Source: a virus. From it: 26,254 bases of DNA. The stretch covers positions 1-26,254 of the IMG/VR virus record IMGVR_UViG_3300025769_000713. One strand, given 5' to 3'. The notes under the pieces were generated by a model. It did not search any database. It worked only from the letters and a program-made list of their open reading frames with translations, and was not told the DNA's origin. Below are positions 19,309 to 26,254 of the stretch, piece by piece. A program made the translations under genes and the position numbers. How positions within the stretch are numbered: the first letter of the stretch is position 1; the number at the start of each line of letters is the position of its first letter.

Positions 19309-20506
19309 ACACATACTAGGATTCTGCCTCAGTGCAGAATTCTTTTCCAAGGCGTCGAACACTGTGTCGCGGGACATGTTCACCCGTGAGATGCGAGACG
19401 TTTTTGATGCGATATCTTTTTCACACACCAAGTACGGAAAAGATCTGACCATCGGAGAACTGGCTATACTGTTCAATGATCGTAATCCTGCCATGCCTGA
19501 TTCCAGTCGGGAAAAGGCACAGGAGTTGATCAGTCAGTTGGAGCCGGGTAATCCGGAAAACAGTGACCTTCACATGGATATGGTCCGCAACTTCTGGCTG
19601 CGTGATCGTGCGCGTCAGATAGGTGAAAAGGCCATCGAAATCTTTACAGGTGAAAGTGAAGAGTTTGGTGAACTGAGGAAGATGATCGATGCCGTCGAAG
19701 ATGGCCGCATAGCCGACAAGACAACCTACAGCGAGGTCACGGATGATCTTGTAGAGTTACTTGACAAACACGGCGGTGCGAAAGACTTCCCTTTCGAATT
19801 CGACCTGATCCACGAGAAGATTGACGGTCTGGATCGGGGTAACCTCGGAATTATCTTTGCCCGTCCAGAGGTAGGTAAGACTACGTTCTGCTGCTTCCTT
19901 GCGGCGTCGTATGTACGTCAAGGATTCAAAGTAGTGTACTGGGCCAACGAGGAACCTGCCGAAAAGATTAAGCTGCGTCTTATCCAAAGTTACTTTGCGG
20001 TCACTCGCCAAGAACTTGAAGAACGGAAGCACGAACTTACTCAGCGGTACATAGATGAGATTGCACCTTACTTCCGGATCATGTCGGCAGTTGGCACGTC
20101 AATGGAAGAGGCTGACGAGTTTATTAAGCTGAACAAACCAGACATCATCTTTATGGATCAGCTTGATAAGTTCCGGATCAACGGTGAATACAACCGTGGG
20201 GACGAGCGTCTCAAGGAGACATACGTTCTTGCGCGAGAGATAGCCAAGCGTAACGGCGCACTTGTATGGGCTGTCAGCCAAGCGTCAAACGATGCACACG
20301 ACCGTCAATTTATTGACTATGCCATGATGGATAACTCTAAGACCGGTAAAGCCGGTGAGGCAGACATCATCATCGGCATCGCCAAGACAGGAAGCAGTGA
20401 TGTGGAAAACACCATGCGGTTTCTCTGCATCTCAAAAAACAAGCTGAACGGATGGCACGGAGCCATCAACACTCAGATCGACGTTCAAAAGGGAGTGTAC
20501 TACTAA
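19277..20506 (+). CDS. Replicative DNA helicase, DnaB-like
   Basis: Ring helicase that unwinds DNA at the fork. It has 409 residues, with an N-terminal helical domain like DnaB-N ('DKHILGFCLSAEFFSKASNTVSRDMF'). The RecA-type ATPase core has Walker A 'ARPEVGKTT' (195-203), 'YWANEEP' with the likely catalytic Glu (about 221-227), Walker B 'IIFMDQ' (290-295) and 'ALVWAVSQAS' (328-337). The start overlaps the primase gene by 32 nt with GGAAG upstream. The primase and helicase encoded as neighbours suggests they work as a pair. Confidence 0.9.
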   Translation: MTSYDPNSIDKHILGFCLSAEFFSKASNTVSRDMFTREMRDVFDAISFSHTKYGKDLTIGELAILFNDRNPAMPDSSREKAQELISQLEPGNPENSDLHMDMVRNFWLRDRARQIGEKAIEIFTGESEEFGELRKMIDAVEDGRIADKTTYSEVTDDLVELLDKHGGAKDFPFEFDLIHEKIDGLDRGNLGIIFARPEVGKTTFCCFLAASYVRQGFKVVYWANEEPAEKIKLRLIQSYFAVTRQELEERKHELTQRYIDEIAPYFRIMSAVGTSMEEADEFIKLNKPDIIFMDQLDKFRINGEYNRGDERLKETYVLAREIAKRNGALVWAVSQASNDAHDRQFIDYAMMDNSKTGKAGEADIIIGIAKTGSSDVENTMRFLCISKNKLNGWHGAINTQIDVQKGVYY

Positions 20507-21081
20507 TGAATGTACTGACCTTTGACGTTGAGACGACACACGTCGAGAAGAGGGGCGGCGGAACCACACCTCTGCCTTACTTTGGAAACAACCTTGTGTC
20601 GATAGGCTACAAATGGCTGAACAGTACCGTGACCTACGACTGCTACTATCACGCTACAGAACCGCCGACTGAGGGTGCATTTGATCTCTTTCAGTTGGCC
20701 CTAAACCACGCCGATATTGTTGTAGGTCACAATATCAAGTTTGACATAAACTGGATTCGTCAGTGCGGATTCGTTTACAATGGAGCGTTATATGATACGA
20801 TGGTTGCGGAATATATTCTGGCCCGATCACAAACTTGGCCTCTTAGCCTTGCTGCTATTGCAGGGAAGTATGGTGGCACCCAAAAGGAGAAAGACCTTGT
20901 TGCGGACTATCTTAAGGATGGGTACACGTTCTACGAGATACCGTGGGAGATCGTACGAGAATACGGAATAGCAGATGTCATGGCCACAGAAGAGGTGGCT
21001 CTTGAACAGCTAAAGGTATACGACACTACATTTGAGGAGATAATCAGTGAGCCTAGTGCCAACTCTAAAGCTGTCGCTTGA
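20506..21081 (+). CDS. 3'-5' exonuclease (DnaQ-like) matching the proofreading domain of family A polymerases
   Basis: A 191-aa stand-alone exonuclease. Motif Exo I is 'TFDVETT' (Asp7, Glu9). Exo II is 'VVGHNIKFDINW' (Asp80). Exo III is 'YGIADVMAT' (Tyr153, Asp157). All metal-binding residues of a DEDDy nuclease are present. The ATG shares its A with the helicase stop (TAATG). In most relatives this domain is fused to the polymerase; here the frame ends at 21081 while the polymerase begins in another frame at 21047. It most likely proofreads as a separate subunit. Confidence 0.88.
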   Translation: MNVLTFDVETTHVEKRGGGTTPLPYFGNNLVSIGYKWLNSTVTYDCYYHATEPPTEGAFDLFQLALNHADIVVGHNIKFDINWIRQCGFVYNGALYDTMVAEYILARSQTWPLSLAAIAGKYGGTQKEKDLVADYLKDGYTFYEIPWEIVREYGIADVMATEEVALEQLKVYDTTFEEIISEPSANSKAVA

Positions 21082-22582
21082 GATGACAGATGTTCTGTCG
21101 CAGATCGAACACAACGGTCTGCGTGTGAACCTCGACACTCTTCATAAGATCGAAGAGCAGTACAAAGAAGAACTTGTGCAGGTAGAAGAAGAACTGAACC
21201 AAATGGCCCGTGATGCTGTTGGGGATTGGCCTATCAGCCTGACAAGCCCGGATCATCGTTCGATGCTGATGTATTCGCGTGTCGTAAAAGACAAGCCGCA
21301 GTGGAAGGCACTGTTTAATCTTGGCATGGAACAGCGCGGTGCGACGATGAAGCCAAAGCAGCGCACGTTCATGACACCTAAACAGTTTCGCAGATCAGTG
21401 AGTGATAACACCAAGATATTTTACAAAGCAGTGGGATCACAATGCACTGATTGTCGCGGCGAGGGCCGCTTCAATCCGCTAAAGAAGGATGGCACTGTGG
21501 GTAAGGCAGTGCGAATCTGTCGTTCCTGTGATGGCTCCGGCGTCATCTATCGTTCCACCGGAGAGGTGGCTGGATTCAAGATGATTCCTCGGAATGTTCG
21601 TGACGTGGCTGCTGCCGGGTTCAAAACAGACCGCGAGACTCTGGAAGAACGTGCCCTCGAACTGTCCGGTGCAGCCCGTGTGTTCGCTGAAAAGTATGTT
21701 CGATACAATGCGTTGCGTACCTACCTTAACACTTTTGTTGAAGGTATAAAAAACAACGTTGACGACAAGGGCTTCATTCACCCTGAGTTTATGCAGTGTG
21801 TTACGGCGACAGGTCGTCTGTCATCTCGTAACCCAAACTTCCAGAACATGCCTCGTGGCAACACCTTTGAGATTCGTAAGGTAGTCGAGAGCCGGTTCGA
21901 CGGGGGAAAGATCATTGAGGGTGATTACTCTCAGCTAGAGTTTCGTGTAGCTGGTTTCCTTGCCAACGACGCACAGGCGTACATTGACGTGCGTGAAGGA
22001 ACGGACGTACACAACTTCACTGCTTCAATCATCGGATGCAGCCGTCAAGAGGCAAAGGCACACACGTTTAAGCCTCTTTACGGCGGCACAAGCGGGACAC
22101 CCGCACAGCAGGAATACTATCGTGCATTTAAGGAAAAGTATGAGGGCGTCACAGAATGGCACGAGGAACTCCAGAAACAGGCTGTAGAGAAAAGAGTGGT
22201 TACCCTACCGTCAGGTCGTCAGTACGCCTTCCCTGACGCACGGTGGACGAACTACGGTACAGCCACGCACCGTACCTCGATATGTAACTACCCCGTCCAA
22301 GGATTCGCCACTGCTGACCTTCTTCCGGCAGCTTTAGTGTCGCTACAAAAGAAAGTCCTTGACGCAGGAATAAAGAGTGTGATTTGTAACACTGTGCATG
22401 ATTCGATTGTGATGGATGCACACCCAGATGAGTTTGACACCTGTGTTGAACTTATGAAAGACGCCATGCTGTCGTTGCCTTTTGAGACAATGCGTCGGTA
22501 CGGCGTCTCTTACAACATGCCTGTTGGCATTGAAATCAAAGCCGGAAAAAATTGGCTTGACTTGGAACAGGTATTTGGATAA
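21047..22582 (+). CDS. Family A DNA polymerase with DnaJ-type zinc insertion
   Basis: Replicative polymerase of 511 residues without its own exonuclease domain. Residues 133-165 hold 'CTDCRGEG' and 'CRSCDGSG', a partial DnaJ central zinc domain set between the N-terminal part and the palm, as known from HMO-2011-type phages. Motif A is 'EGDYSQLEFR' (291-300). The O-helix is 'RQEAKAHTFKPLYGG' with Arg333, Lys337, Phe341 and Tyr345; Phe sits at the position equivalent to E. coli Phe762. Motif C is 'TVHDSIV' (449-455). The GTG start at 21047 has a strong GAGGAGA 6 nt upstream, inside the exonuclease gene, so it is translated on its own. It overlaps that gene by 35 nt. Confidence 0.93.
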   Translation: MSLVPTLKLSLEMTDVLSQIEHNGLRVNLDTLHKIEEQYKEELVQVEEELNQMARDAVGDWPISLTSPDHRSMLMYSRVVKDKPQWKALFNLGMEQRGATMKPKQRTFMTPKQFRRSVSDNTKIFYKAVGSQCTDCRGEGRFNPLKKDGTVGKAVRICRSCDGSGVIYRSTGEVAGFKMIPRNVRDVAAAGFKTDRETLEERALELSGAARVFAEKYVRYNALRTYLNTFVEGIKNNVDDKGFIHPEFMQCVTATGRLSSRNPNFQNMPRGNTFEIRKVVESRFDGGKIIEGDYSQLEFRVAGFLANDAQAYIDVREGTDVHNFTASIIGCSRQEAKAHTFKPLYGGTSGTPAQQEYYRAFKEKYEGVTEWHEELQKQAVEKRVVTLPSGRQYAFPDARWTNYGTATHRTSICNYPVQGFATADLLPAALVSLQKKVLDAGIKSVICNTVHDSIVMDAHPDEFDTCVELMKDAMLSLPFETMRRYGVSYNMPVGIEIKAGKNWLDLEQVFG

Positions 22583-22619
22583 GATCAATCTACCACCTGA
22601 CGATAAGGAGTTAAGGATC

Positions 22620-23489
22620 ATGGATGGGAATGAACTTATGGAAGTAGAAGACTTTGGTGCAATGGCCACGGCGTTTCGTAACGACGAGGTAGACGCACTG
22701 ATGCAGATGACCGGACAGGGCGCTGTCCAAAAAGAGAAGGTTGGCCTTCCTCGTCTTAACATCAACTACGAAGCTGAGACAGAAGACGGCAAGCCCCTCA
22801 CTCGTGGCTCATGGAAGATGTACCATGAAGGTCGTTTCATTTACTCAGATAACGTATCTGTACGGCCACTTCTTCGCACGTATGAATACAGCCTTTGGGA
22901 TGCTACCCTCAACGAGGGGCGTGGTGGCTTTGCCGCTAAGTCTGTCCAAAAGACTGGGTTCGGCGGTACTTTTCCCGATAGCACTGGCGGCAACAAGTGT
23001 GGCCGTCTGACTCGTGACGAAGAGAACGCTCTCGCCAAAGATGATGCAGACTATCTCAAGTCTAGGGATGTTGTCTGTAATCAGGTTATCTACGGACGCA
23101 TCTCCGGCACCTTTACGGATGCTGACGGTGTAGAGGTAGAGATTGCAGAGGAGCCAATGATCGCTTACTTCAAGCGTTCCGGTTTCAAGCCAATCGCTGA
23201 CTTTATCGATGGCCTGACTAAAAAGAACCTTCTTATGGCGCAAGTAGTCATGAACTTGACCACTGCCAAGAACAAGAAGGGCAGCGTAACTTACTGGACT
23301 CCGGTAGCCTCAGAGGGTGATCGTGTCACAATCAGTGAAAGTGACAAAGATCTGTTCACTCTTTTTGCGGAGACTGTAAAGGCACACAACGATAGTGTGA
23401 TGGCAGACTATCGTGAGGCCAAGAAGGCGGCGTCTTCTGATGAGGACGTTGATCTTGCAGCGGCGTTTAACGATGCTGACGCTGCTTAA
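22620..23489 (+). CDS. Possible ssDNA-binding or replication accessory protein with acidic tail
   Basis: A 289-aa protein with no enzymatic motif I recognise. The core is beta-rich with many aromatic and basic residues ('SWKMYHEGRFIYSDNVSVRPLLRTYEYSLWDA', 'VTYWTPVASEGDRVTI'). The end is acidic (SSDEDVDLAAAFNDADAA). A soluble beta core with an acidic C-terminal tail beside the polymerase is the form of phage single-stranded DNA-binding proteins such as T7 gp2.5, so that role is plausible but not proven. The ATG at 22620 has AAGGAG 9 nt upstream; a longer frame to 22482 would overlap the polymerase gene without a ribosome site. Confidence 0.55.
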   Translation: MDGNELMEVEDFGAMATAFRNDEVDALMQMTGQGAVQKEKVGLPRLNINYEAETEDGKPLTRGSWKMYHEGRFIYSDNVSVRPLLRTYEYSLWDATLNEGRGGFAAKSVQKTGFGGTFPDSTGGNKCGRLTRDEENALAKDDADYLKSRDVVCNQVIYGRISGTFTDADGVEVEIAEEPMIAYFKRSGFKPIADFIDGLTKKNLLMAQVVMNLTTAKNKKGSVTYWTPVASEGDRVTISESDKDLFTLFAETVKAHNDSVMADYREAKKAASSDEDVDLAAAFNDADAA

Positions 23490-24366
23490 GATCCAAGACT
23501 TTATGTCGAGGGCACTGCGGGGGGACACTGATGTTCCCCCGTCAGTTCTTAAAGAGTTCGCAGAGGACTGCAGGGCATCTACCGCAGATCAGATGGCCCG
23601 TACAAAGCGTGAATGGCGCTTACGTATGTCTGGCCTTGGCCGTCCTGTGTGTCAACAGATACTTGACAAACACGGCGTCGAAGAGTCGATGTCGTACAAC
23701 ACTCTTTTCAGATTCCTGTTTGGCGATATCACTGAAAGTATCGTCATGCTGATCATGAAAGAAGCAGGTGTTGACGTTGTAGACTATCAGCGTCAAGTTG
23801 AGTTGGATCTTGACGGTACTGTCATAAGGGGTACGCTCGACGTTATCCTGCGTGATGAGACTGGACAGGAAAAGGTGTGGGACATCAAGTCTGCAAGCGA
23901 CTATGCCTTCAAACAGAAGTTCACTGGTTTCGACGGATACGAGGGGATTAAAAGAGACGATCCATTTGGCTATGTCATGCAGGGCTTTTTGTACTCAGAG
24001 GCAGTGGGGCTTCCATTCGGGGGATGGATTGTCGTCAATAAATCAAGCGGCGAGATAGCTGTCGTAGAGGTTCCGGACTGGTCACAGGATGACAAGGACG
24101 AGTATCTCAAGGAAGCCAAGCGCCGTGTCAAACTATTGTCAGATCCAAATGTCAAACCAATCAAGCCATATCCTGACACGTTTGAGACTTACAAGCGTCA
24201 AGGTGAAGTGATTCGTACAGGCAATAAGGTTCTGGCAAAAGAGTGCAATCTTTGTGGGTACAGGCATCACTGTTGGCCTGACGCACAGATTCATCCGAAG
24301 GTTACATCTGCGGCAAAGAACCCGCCAAAGGTGTGGTACACTCGGTTGAAGAAGAAGGAGATGTAA
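23473..24366 (+). CDS. PD-(D/E)XK nuclease with Fe-S-type cysteine cluster (RecB/Cas4-like)
   Basis: DNA exonuclease of the RecB/Cas4 branch, 297 residues from the ATG at 23473. Core motif: 'RGTLDVIL' (Asp123), 'VWDIKSAS' (Asp137, Lys139) and 'YVMQGFLY' (Gln170). Cys60 ('LGRPVCQQ') and the late 'CNLCGYRHHC' (Cys258, 261, 267) match the four-cysteine Fe-S staple of this branch. The start overlaps the preceding gene by 17 nt; GTG 23413, ATG 23440 and ATG 23503 are alternatives, since none has a strong ribosome site. It probably processes DNA ends in recombination or host DNA degradation. Confidence 0.85.
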   Translation: MLTLLKIQDFMSRALRGDTDVPPSVLKEFAEDCRASTADQMARTKREWRLRMSGLGRPVCQQILDKHGVEESMSYNTLFRFLFGDITESIVMLIMKEAGVDVVDYQRQVELDLDGTVIRGTLDVILRDETGQEKVWDIKSASDYAFKQKFTGFDGYEGIKRDDPFGYVMQGFLYSEAVGLPFGGWIVVNKSSGEIAVVEVPDWSQDDKDEYLKEAKRRVKLLSDPNVKPIKPYPDTFETYKRQGEVIRTGNKVLAKECNLCGYRHHCWPDAQIHPKVTSAAKNPPKVWYTRLKKKEM

Positions 24367-24370
24367 GCCC

Positions 24371-24751
24371 GTGCCTTACATATTCGTCAGAGATTACTCG
24401 CAAGAACTGTTTGATCTTAACGATGACATGTATCATGTGATCATTGAGTCTCACAAAAAAGTAGGGGGAGAGCGTAAACTAAAACGGATTCGCCAAAGTG
24501 ATCGCGCTCTTCCTCTTACTTTGCGAGAAGACTTTTCAGATTTGGGGCATCTCTCTGCAGAGACAGAGAGCAGAGACATACGCCTCATTGAAGAAGAAAT
24601 CAGTAAGATTAGTATACTTTCACAGTCTGGAGTTAATGTATGCGTTCCTTTGAGTCCTCTGACAAACGAGTTGGACTTCCTCGCAAGACTGTCCCCGAAG
24701 GTCGCGGGGTACGTTCTCAAAAGGCTAGGATCGGTAGGAATGGTTCTATGA
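24371..24751 (+). CDS. 126-aa hypothetical protein
   Basis: Unrecognised protein (GTG start at 24371; MPYIFVRDYSQELFDLNDDM...) with a helical, charged centre ('LKRIRQSDRALPLTLREDF') and 'RDIRLIEEEISKISIL', ending in hydrophobic helices ('PKVAGYVLKRLGSVGMVL'). AAGGAGA lies 8-9 nt upstream. The stop overlaps the next start as ATGA, so it is coupled to endonuclease I and may be a partner in DNA processing, but nothing in the sequence shows a function. Confidence 0.7.
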   Translation: MPYIFVRDYSQELFDLNDDMYHVIIESHKKVGGERKLKRIRQSDRALPLTLREDFSDLGHLSAETESRDIRLIEEEISKISILSQSGVNVCVPLSPLTNELDFLARLSPKVAGYVLKRLGSVGMVL

Positions 24752-25128
24752 AGGCATCCTCTGCTCGTAAAGCTGGGTTTCGTTCGGGGATAGAGTTGGC
24801 CATTGCCAGATCACTGACTTCTAAGGATGTTTCCTACGAATACGAAAAAACGAAACTAACTTACATACCCAAGCCCCGCACCTACGTACCTGACTTCTAT
24901 CTTCCTGAACAGAAGATCTTTATTGAAGTCAAAGGGTATTTTGATAAGGGTGACCGTGTAAAGATGCAGCTTATTAAAGAGCAGTTTCCCGACCACGACA
25001 TCCGCATAATATTTCAAAATGCACGAAATAAGATATACAAAGGCAGTAAGACTACCTACGGCGCTTGGGCCGACAGACATGGATTTATGTGGGCCGAAGG
25101 CTCTGTACCAGAGGAGTGGTTAAAGTAA
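24748..25128 (+). CDS. Endonuclease I, T7 gp3-like Holliday-junction resolvase
   Basis: Resolves branched DNA before packaging and helps degrade host DNA. The 126-aa protein closely follows the T7 endonuclease I plan: 'AGFRSGIELAIA' (Glu16), 'YVPDFYLP' (Asp49), 'IFIEVKGYF' (Glu60, Lys62), then 'DIRIIFQNARNKIYKGSKTTYGAWADRHG' and the end 'PEEWLK'. All four catalytic positions are present. The start at 24748 is fixed by an ATGA overlap with the gene before and by AGGAA 9 nt upstream; a longer frame to 24640 exists but is out of register with the family. Confidence 0.93.
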   Translation: MKASSARKAGFRSGIELAIARSLTSKDVSYEYEKTKLTYIPKPRTYVPDFYLPEQKIFIEVKGYFDKGDRVKMQLIKEQFPDHDIRIIFQNARNKIYKGSKTTYGAWADRHGFMWAEGSVPEEWLK

Positions 25129-25475
25129 TGGCCGTAGACGAAGTAGAACTAGAAAAGGCGTCACTGCTTCCTGAGAGGTGGTACATCATAATGAGGTCGG
25201 ATGATGAGAATAACTTTTATCTTTCCGCCTATGACACCACAGAGGATACCGAAGAATTCAGTGAGTATTTTGAGACAGGTGAGGTTATTCTGAACGGAAT
25301 CCTCGAACTTGTGGAGAACGATCTGGAACGAATCGGTGCAGCGGGCCTCGCAAGAATAGCGTTCAGGGAAGAACAGGAAAGAATGATGGAGTATGTCGAG
25401 GAAGAAGAGGGTCCATCTATTGAACACCTTTCGGATTCGAACATAGTCAAAGTAACCTTCGGAAAGAAACAATGA
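25128..25475 (+). CDS. 115-aa acidic hypothetical protein
   Basis: Acidic protein (MAVDEVELEKASLLPERWYIIMRS...) with 'YLSAYDTTEDTEEFSEYFETGEVILNGILELVENDLERIG' and a run 'EYVEEEEG'. I recognise no family. The ATG at 25128 shares its A with the endonuclease I stop (TAATG), with GAGGAG 11 nt upstream. It ends in an ATGA overlap with the MazG gene. Its place between a nuclease and nucleotide enzymes suggests a role in DNA metabolism, only by context. Confidence 0.75.
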   Translation: MAVDEVELEKASLLPERWYIIMRSDDENNFYLSAYDTTEDTEEFSEYFETGEVILNGILELVENDLERIGAAGLARIAFREEQERMMEYVEEEEGPSIEHLSDSNIVKVTFGKKQ

Positions 25476-25807
25476 TCAGAGATAACTGGAACCTCAACAA
25501 CTACCAGATGCAAGCGCGTAAGTTTGCCATCTATCCCGAATCTTCTAAGGTGACGTACCCCGCTCTCGGTTTGGCCGGAGAGGCTGGTGAAGTTGCGGAC
25601 AAAGTTAAAAAGATCATCCGCGACAAGCGCGACGACGCTCGGTTCAAGGGGGAAATCGCAAAAGAAATCGGAGATGTCTTGTGGTATTGCGCCGTGCTTG
25701 CAGACGACTTGGGCTTCTCCCTACAGCAAGTTGCAGAGATGAACATTTATAAGTTGAAGTCTCGTAAGGTTGCCGGTACGATTGGTGGCAGTGGAGATGA
25801 TAGATGA
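25472..25807 (+). CDS. MazG-like nucleotide pyrophosphohydrolase
   Basis: Hydrolyses NTPs or dNTPs (or alarmone-type nucleotides) to monophosphates. The 111-aa protein carries the metal-binding signature 'GLAGEAGEVADKVKK' (Glu37, Glu40) and 'EIGDVLWYCAVLADDLG' (Glu65, Asp68), as in all-alpha MazG enzymes. The C-terminal 'KLKSRKVAGTIGGSGDDR' is typical of phage and small bacterial MazG proteins. ATGA overlaps on both sides tie it to the nucleotide gene group with DUF3310 and the reductase. Confidence 0.92.
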   Translation: MIRDNWNLNNYQMQARKFAIYPESSKVTYPALGLAGEAGEVADKVKKIIRDKRDDARFKGEIAKEIGDVLWYCAVLADDLGFSLQQVAEMNIYKLKSRKVAGTIGGSGDDR

Positions 25808-26097
25808 GACACGAGGCGTACATGAAAATGAAGACAACGGAAGAAGACGAAGAGAAGTTGTTGAACGAGTTTTACGCGGAACGAGCCGACATGGTGAACA
25901 GTCCGCCGCACTACAATCAAGCAGGGATTGAGTGCATCGACGCTATCGAAGCTGCCACAGGTGACGGCTACGAGTATTACCTGCAAGGAAACATCATGAA
26001 GTACCTCTGGCGCTATCGTTACAAGAATGGCGTTGAAGACCTGAAAAAGGCACAGTGGTATCTTGGTAAGCTAATTGAGGAGACAAGTAATGAATAA
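25804..26097 (+). CDS. DUF3310 protein, linked to phage nucleotide kinase (T7 gp1.7-like)
   Basis: A 97-aa protein. After a charged N-terminal helix it has the DUF3310 signature: 'VNSPPHYNQAGIECIDAIEA', 'YYLQGNIMKYLWRYRYKNGVEDLKKAQWYLGKLIE'. Family members are often annotated as T7 gp1.7-like nucleotide kinases, though many are uncharacterised; I treat the kinase role as likely but unproven. It is coupled to MazG by an ATGA overlap and overlaps the reductase start by 8 nt, so it belongs to a dNTP supply unit. Confidence 0.85.
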   Translation: MRHEAYMKMKTTEEDEEKLLNEFYAERADMVNSPPHYNQAGIECIDAIEAATGDGYEYYLQGNIMKYLWRYRYKNGVEDLKKAQWYLGKLIEETSNE

Positions 26098-26254
26098 TAT
26101 GCTACCGACACCATACCAACAGTTTATCCACAAATCGCGATACGCTCGTTGGATCGATGATGAACAACGCCGGGAGAACTGGGATGAAACAGTATCTAGG
26201 TATGTTTCTTTTATGGATAGCCATGTGCGTGACAACCACGGCTATAAGCTTCCT
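26090..26254 (+). CDS. Adenosylcobalamin-dependent (class II) ribonucleotide reductase, 5' end only
   Basis: Reduces ribonucleotides to deoxyribonucleotides. Only the first 55 residues are in the window (MNNMLPTPYQQFIHKSRYAR...). 'YQQFIHKSRYARW' followed by 'RRENWDETVSRYVSFM' matches the N-terminus of B12-dependent reductases of the monomeric Lactobacillus-type group ('YARW... ENWDETV'). The ATG at 26090 overlaps the DUF3310 gene by 8 nt. No riboswitch is present before it, as expected inside an operon. The active-site region lies outside the window. Confidence 0.85.
   Translation, partial: MNNMLPTPYQQFIHKSRYARWIDDEQRRENWDETVSRYVSFMDSHVRDNHGYKLP

Noticed and set aside
21034-21081. Sequencing frameshift separating exonuclease and polymerase
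   Set aside because: A strong ribosome site directly before the GTG start and intact catalytic residues on both sides favour two real genes; kept as an open alternative only.
22482-22619. N-terminal extension of the gene after the polymerase
   Set aside because: It overlaps the end of the polymerase gene without a ribosome site; ATG 22620 has AAGGAG.
26040-26090. Cobalamin riboswitch before the B12-dependent reductase
   Set aside because: The reductase start overlaps the previous gene, leaving no leader for a riboswitch.

Overview
The window is a stretch of a tailed double-stranded DNA phage genome, read across the junction between its late and early arms. The best single clue to the lineage is the family A DNA polymerase at 21047-22582. 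Its N-terminal part carries a DnaJ-type zinc insertion (two CxxCxGxG motifs), which I know as a hallmark of the HMO-2011-type marine podoviruses of alphaproteobacteria. The capsid, portal, T7-like endonuclease I, MazG and B12-dependent ribonucleotide reductase genes fit a marine, probably alphaproteobacterial, host. The host assignment is inference. Both ends are open: the capsid gene is cut at base 1 and the reductase gene at base 26254.

Layout. (1) 1-11410, minus strand: the head module in one operon, running leftward as TerS, TerL, a 663-aa protein with a tyrosine recombinase-like domain, a 72-aa protein, portal with a gene nested in its 3' end, a 1068-aa virion protein ending in a pesticin/lysozyme-like domain, scaffold and major capsid protein. 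(2) 11423-12130: a gene-free control region with two back-to-back sigma70-type promoters. The leftward one feeds the late operon. The rightward one reads into a terminator only about 70 nt away. A leftward terminator at 12042-12075 closes the next block. (3) 12131-15256, minus strand: a GC-rich block with a plasmid-like flavour: a 77-aa protein, a winged-helix protein, a possible 28-aa membrane peptide, a DUF932 protein, a 68-aa protein and a cysteine-rich GP88-like protein. It also holds a repeat-rich non-coding gap at 14120-14348. (4) 15285-16917, minus strand: eight tiny genes in overlapping chains behind a strong promoter. (5) 17105-17647, minus strand: a 2-oxoglutarate/Fe(II) oxygenase in its own unit, with a strong terminator behind it. 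(6) 17763-18358, minus strand: three small genes including a ribbon-helix-helix protein. (7) 18502-26254, plus strand: a tightly coupled replication and nucleotide operon of primase, DnaB-like helicase, 3'-5' exonuclease, polymerase, a putative ssDNA-binding protein, a PD-(D/E)XK Fe-S nuclease, an unknown, endonuclease I, an unknown, MazG, DUF3310 and class II ribonucleotide reductase.

How it works together. The rightward operon would make the replication machine and the dNTP supply: the B12-dependent reductase, MazG clean-up and a DUF3310 protein linked to nucleotide kinase activity. Endonuclease I and the RecB-like nuclease would process recombination intermediates or host DNA. The leftward late operon builds and fills the head. 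The central block is the least ordinary part. It carries operator-like palindromes, short direct repeats and a strongly strand-biased cluster of KTGTC motifs, which could mark a replication or regulatory locus.

The items most worth a second look are the recombinase-like domain inside the head operon, the polymerase split into separate exonuclease and polymerase genes, the one-sided KTGTC cluster, the short promoter-terminator transcript, and the nested or tiny genes that standard ORF cut-offs miss.
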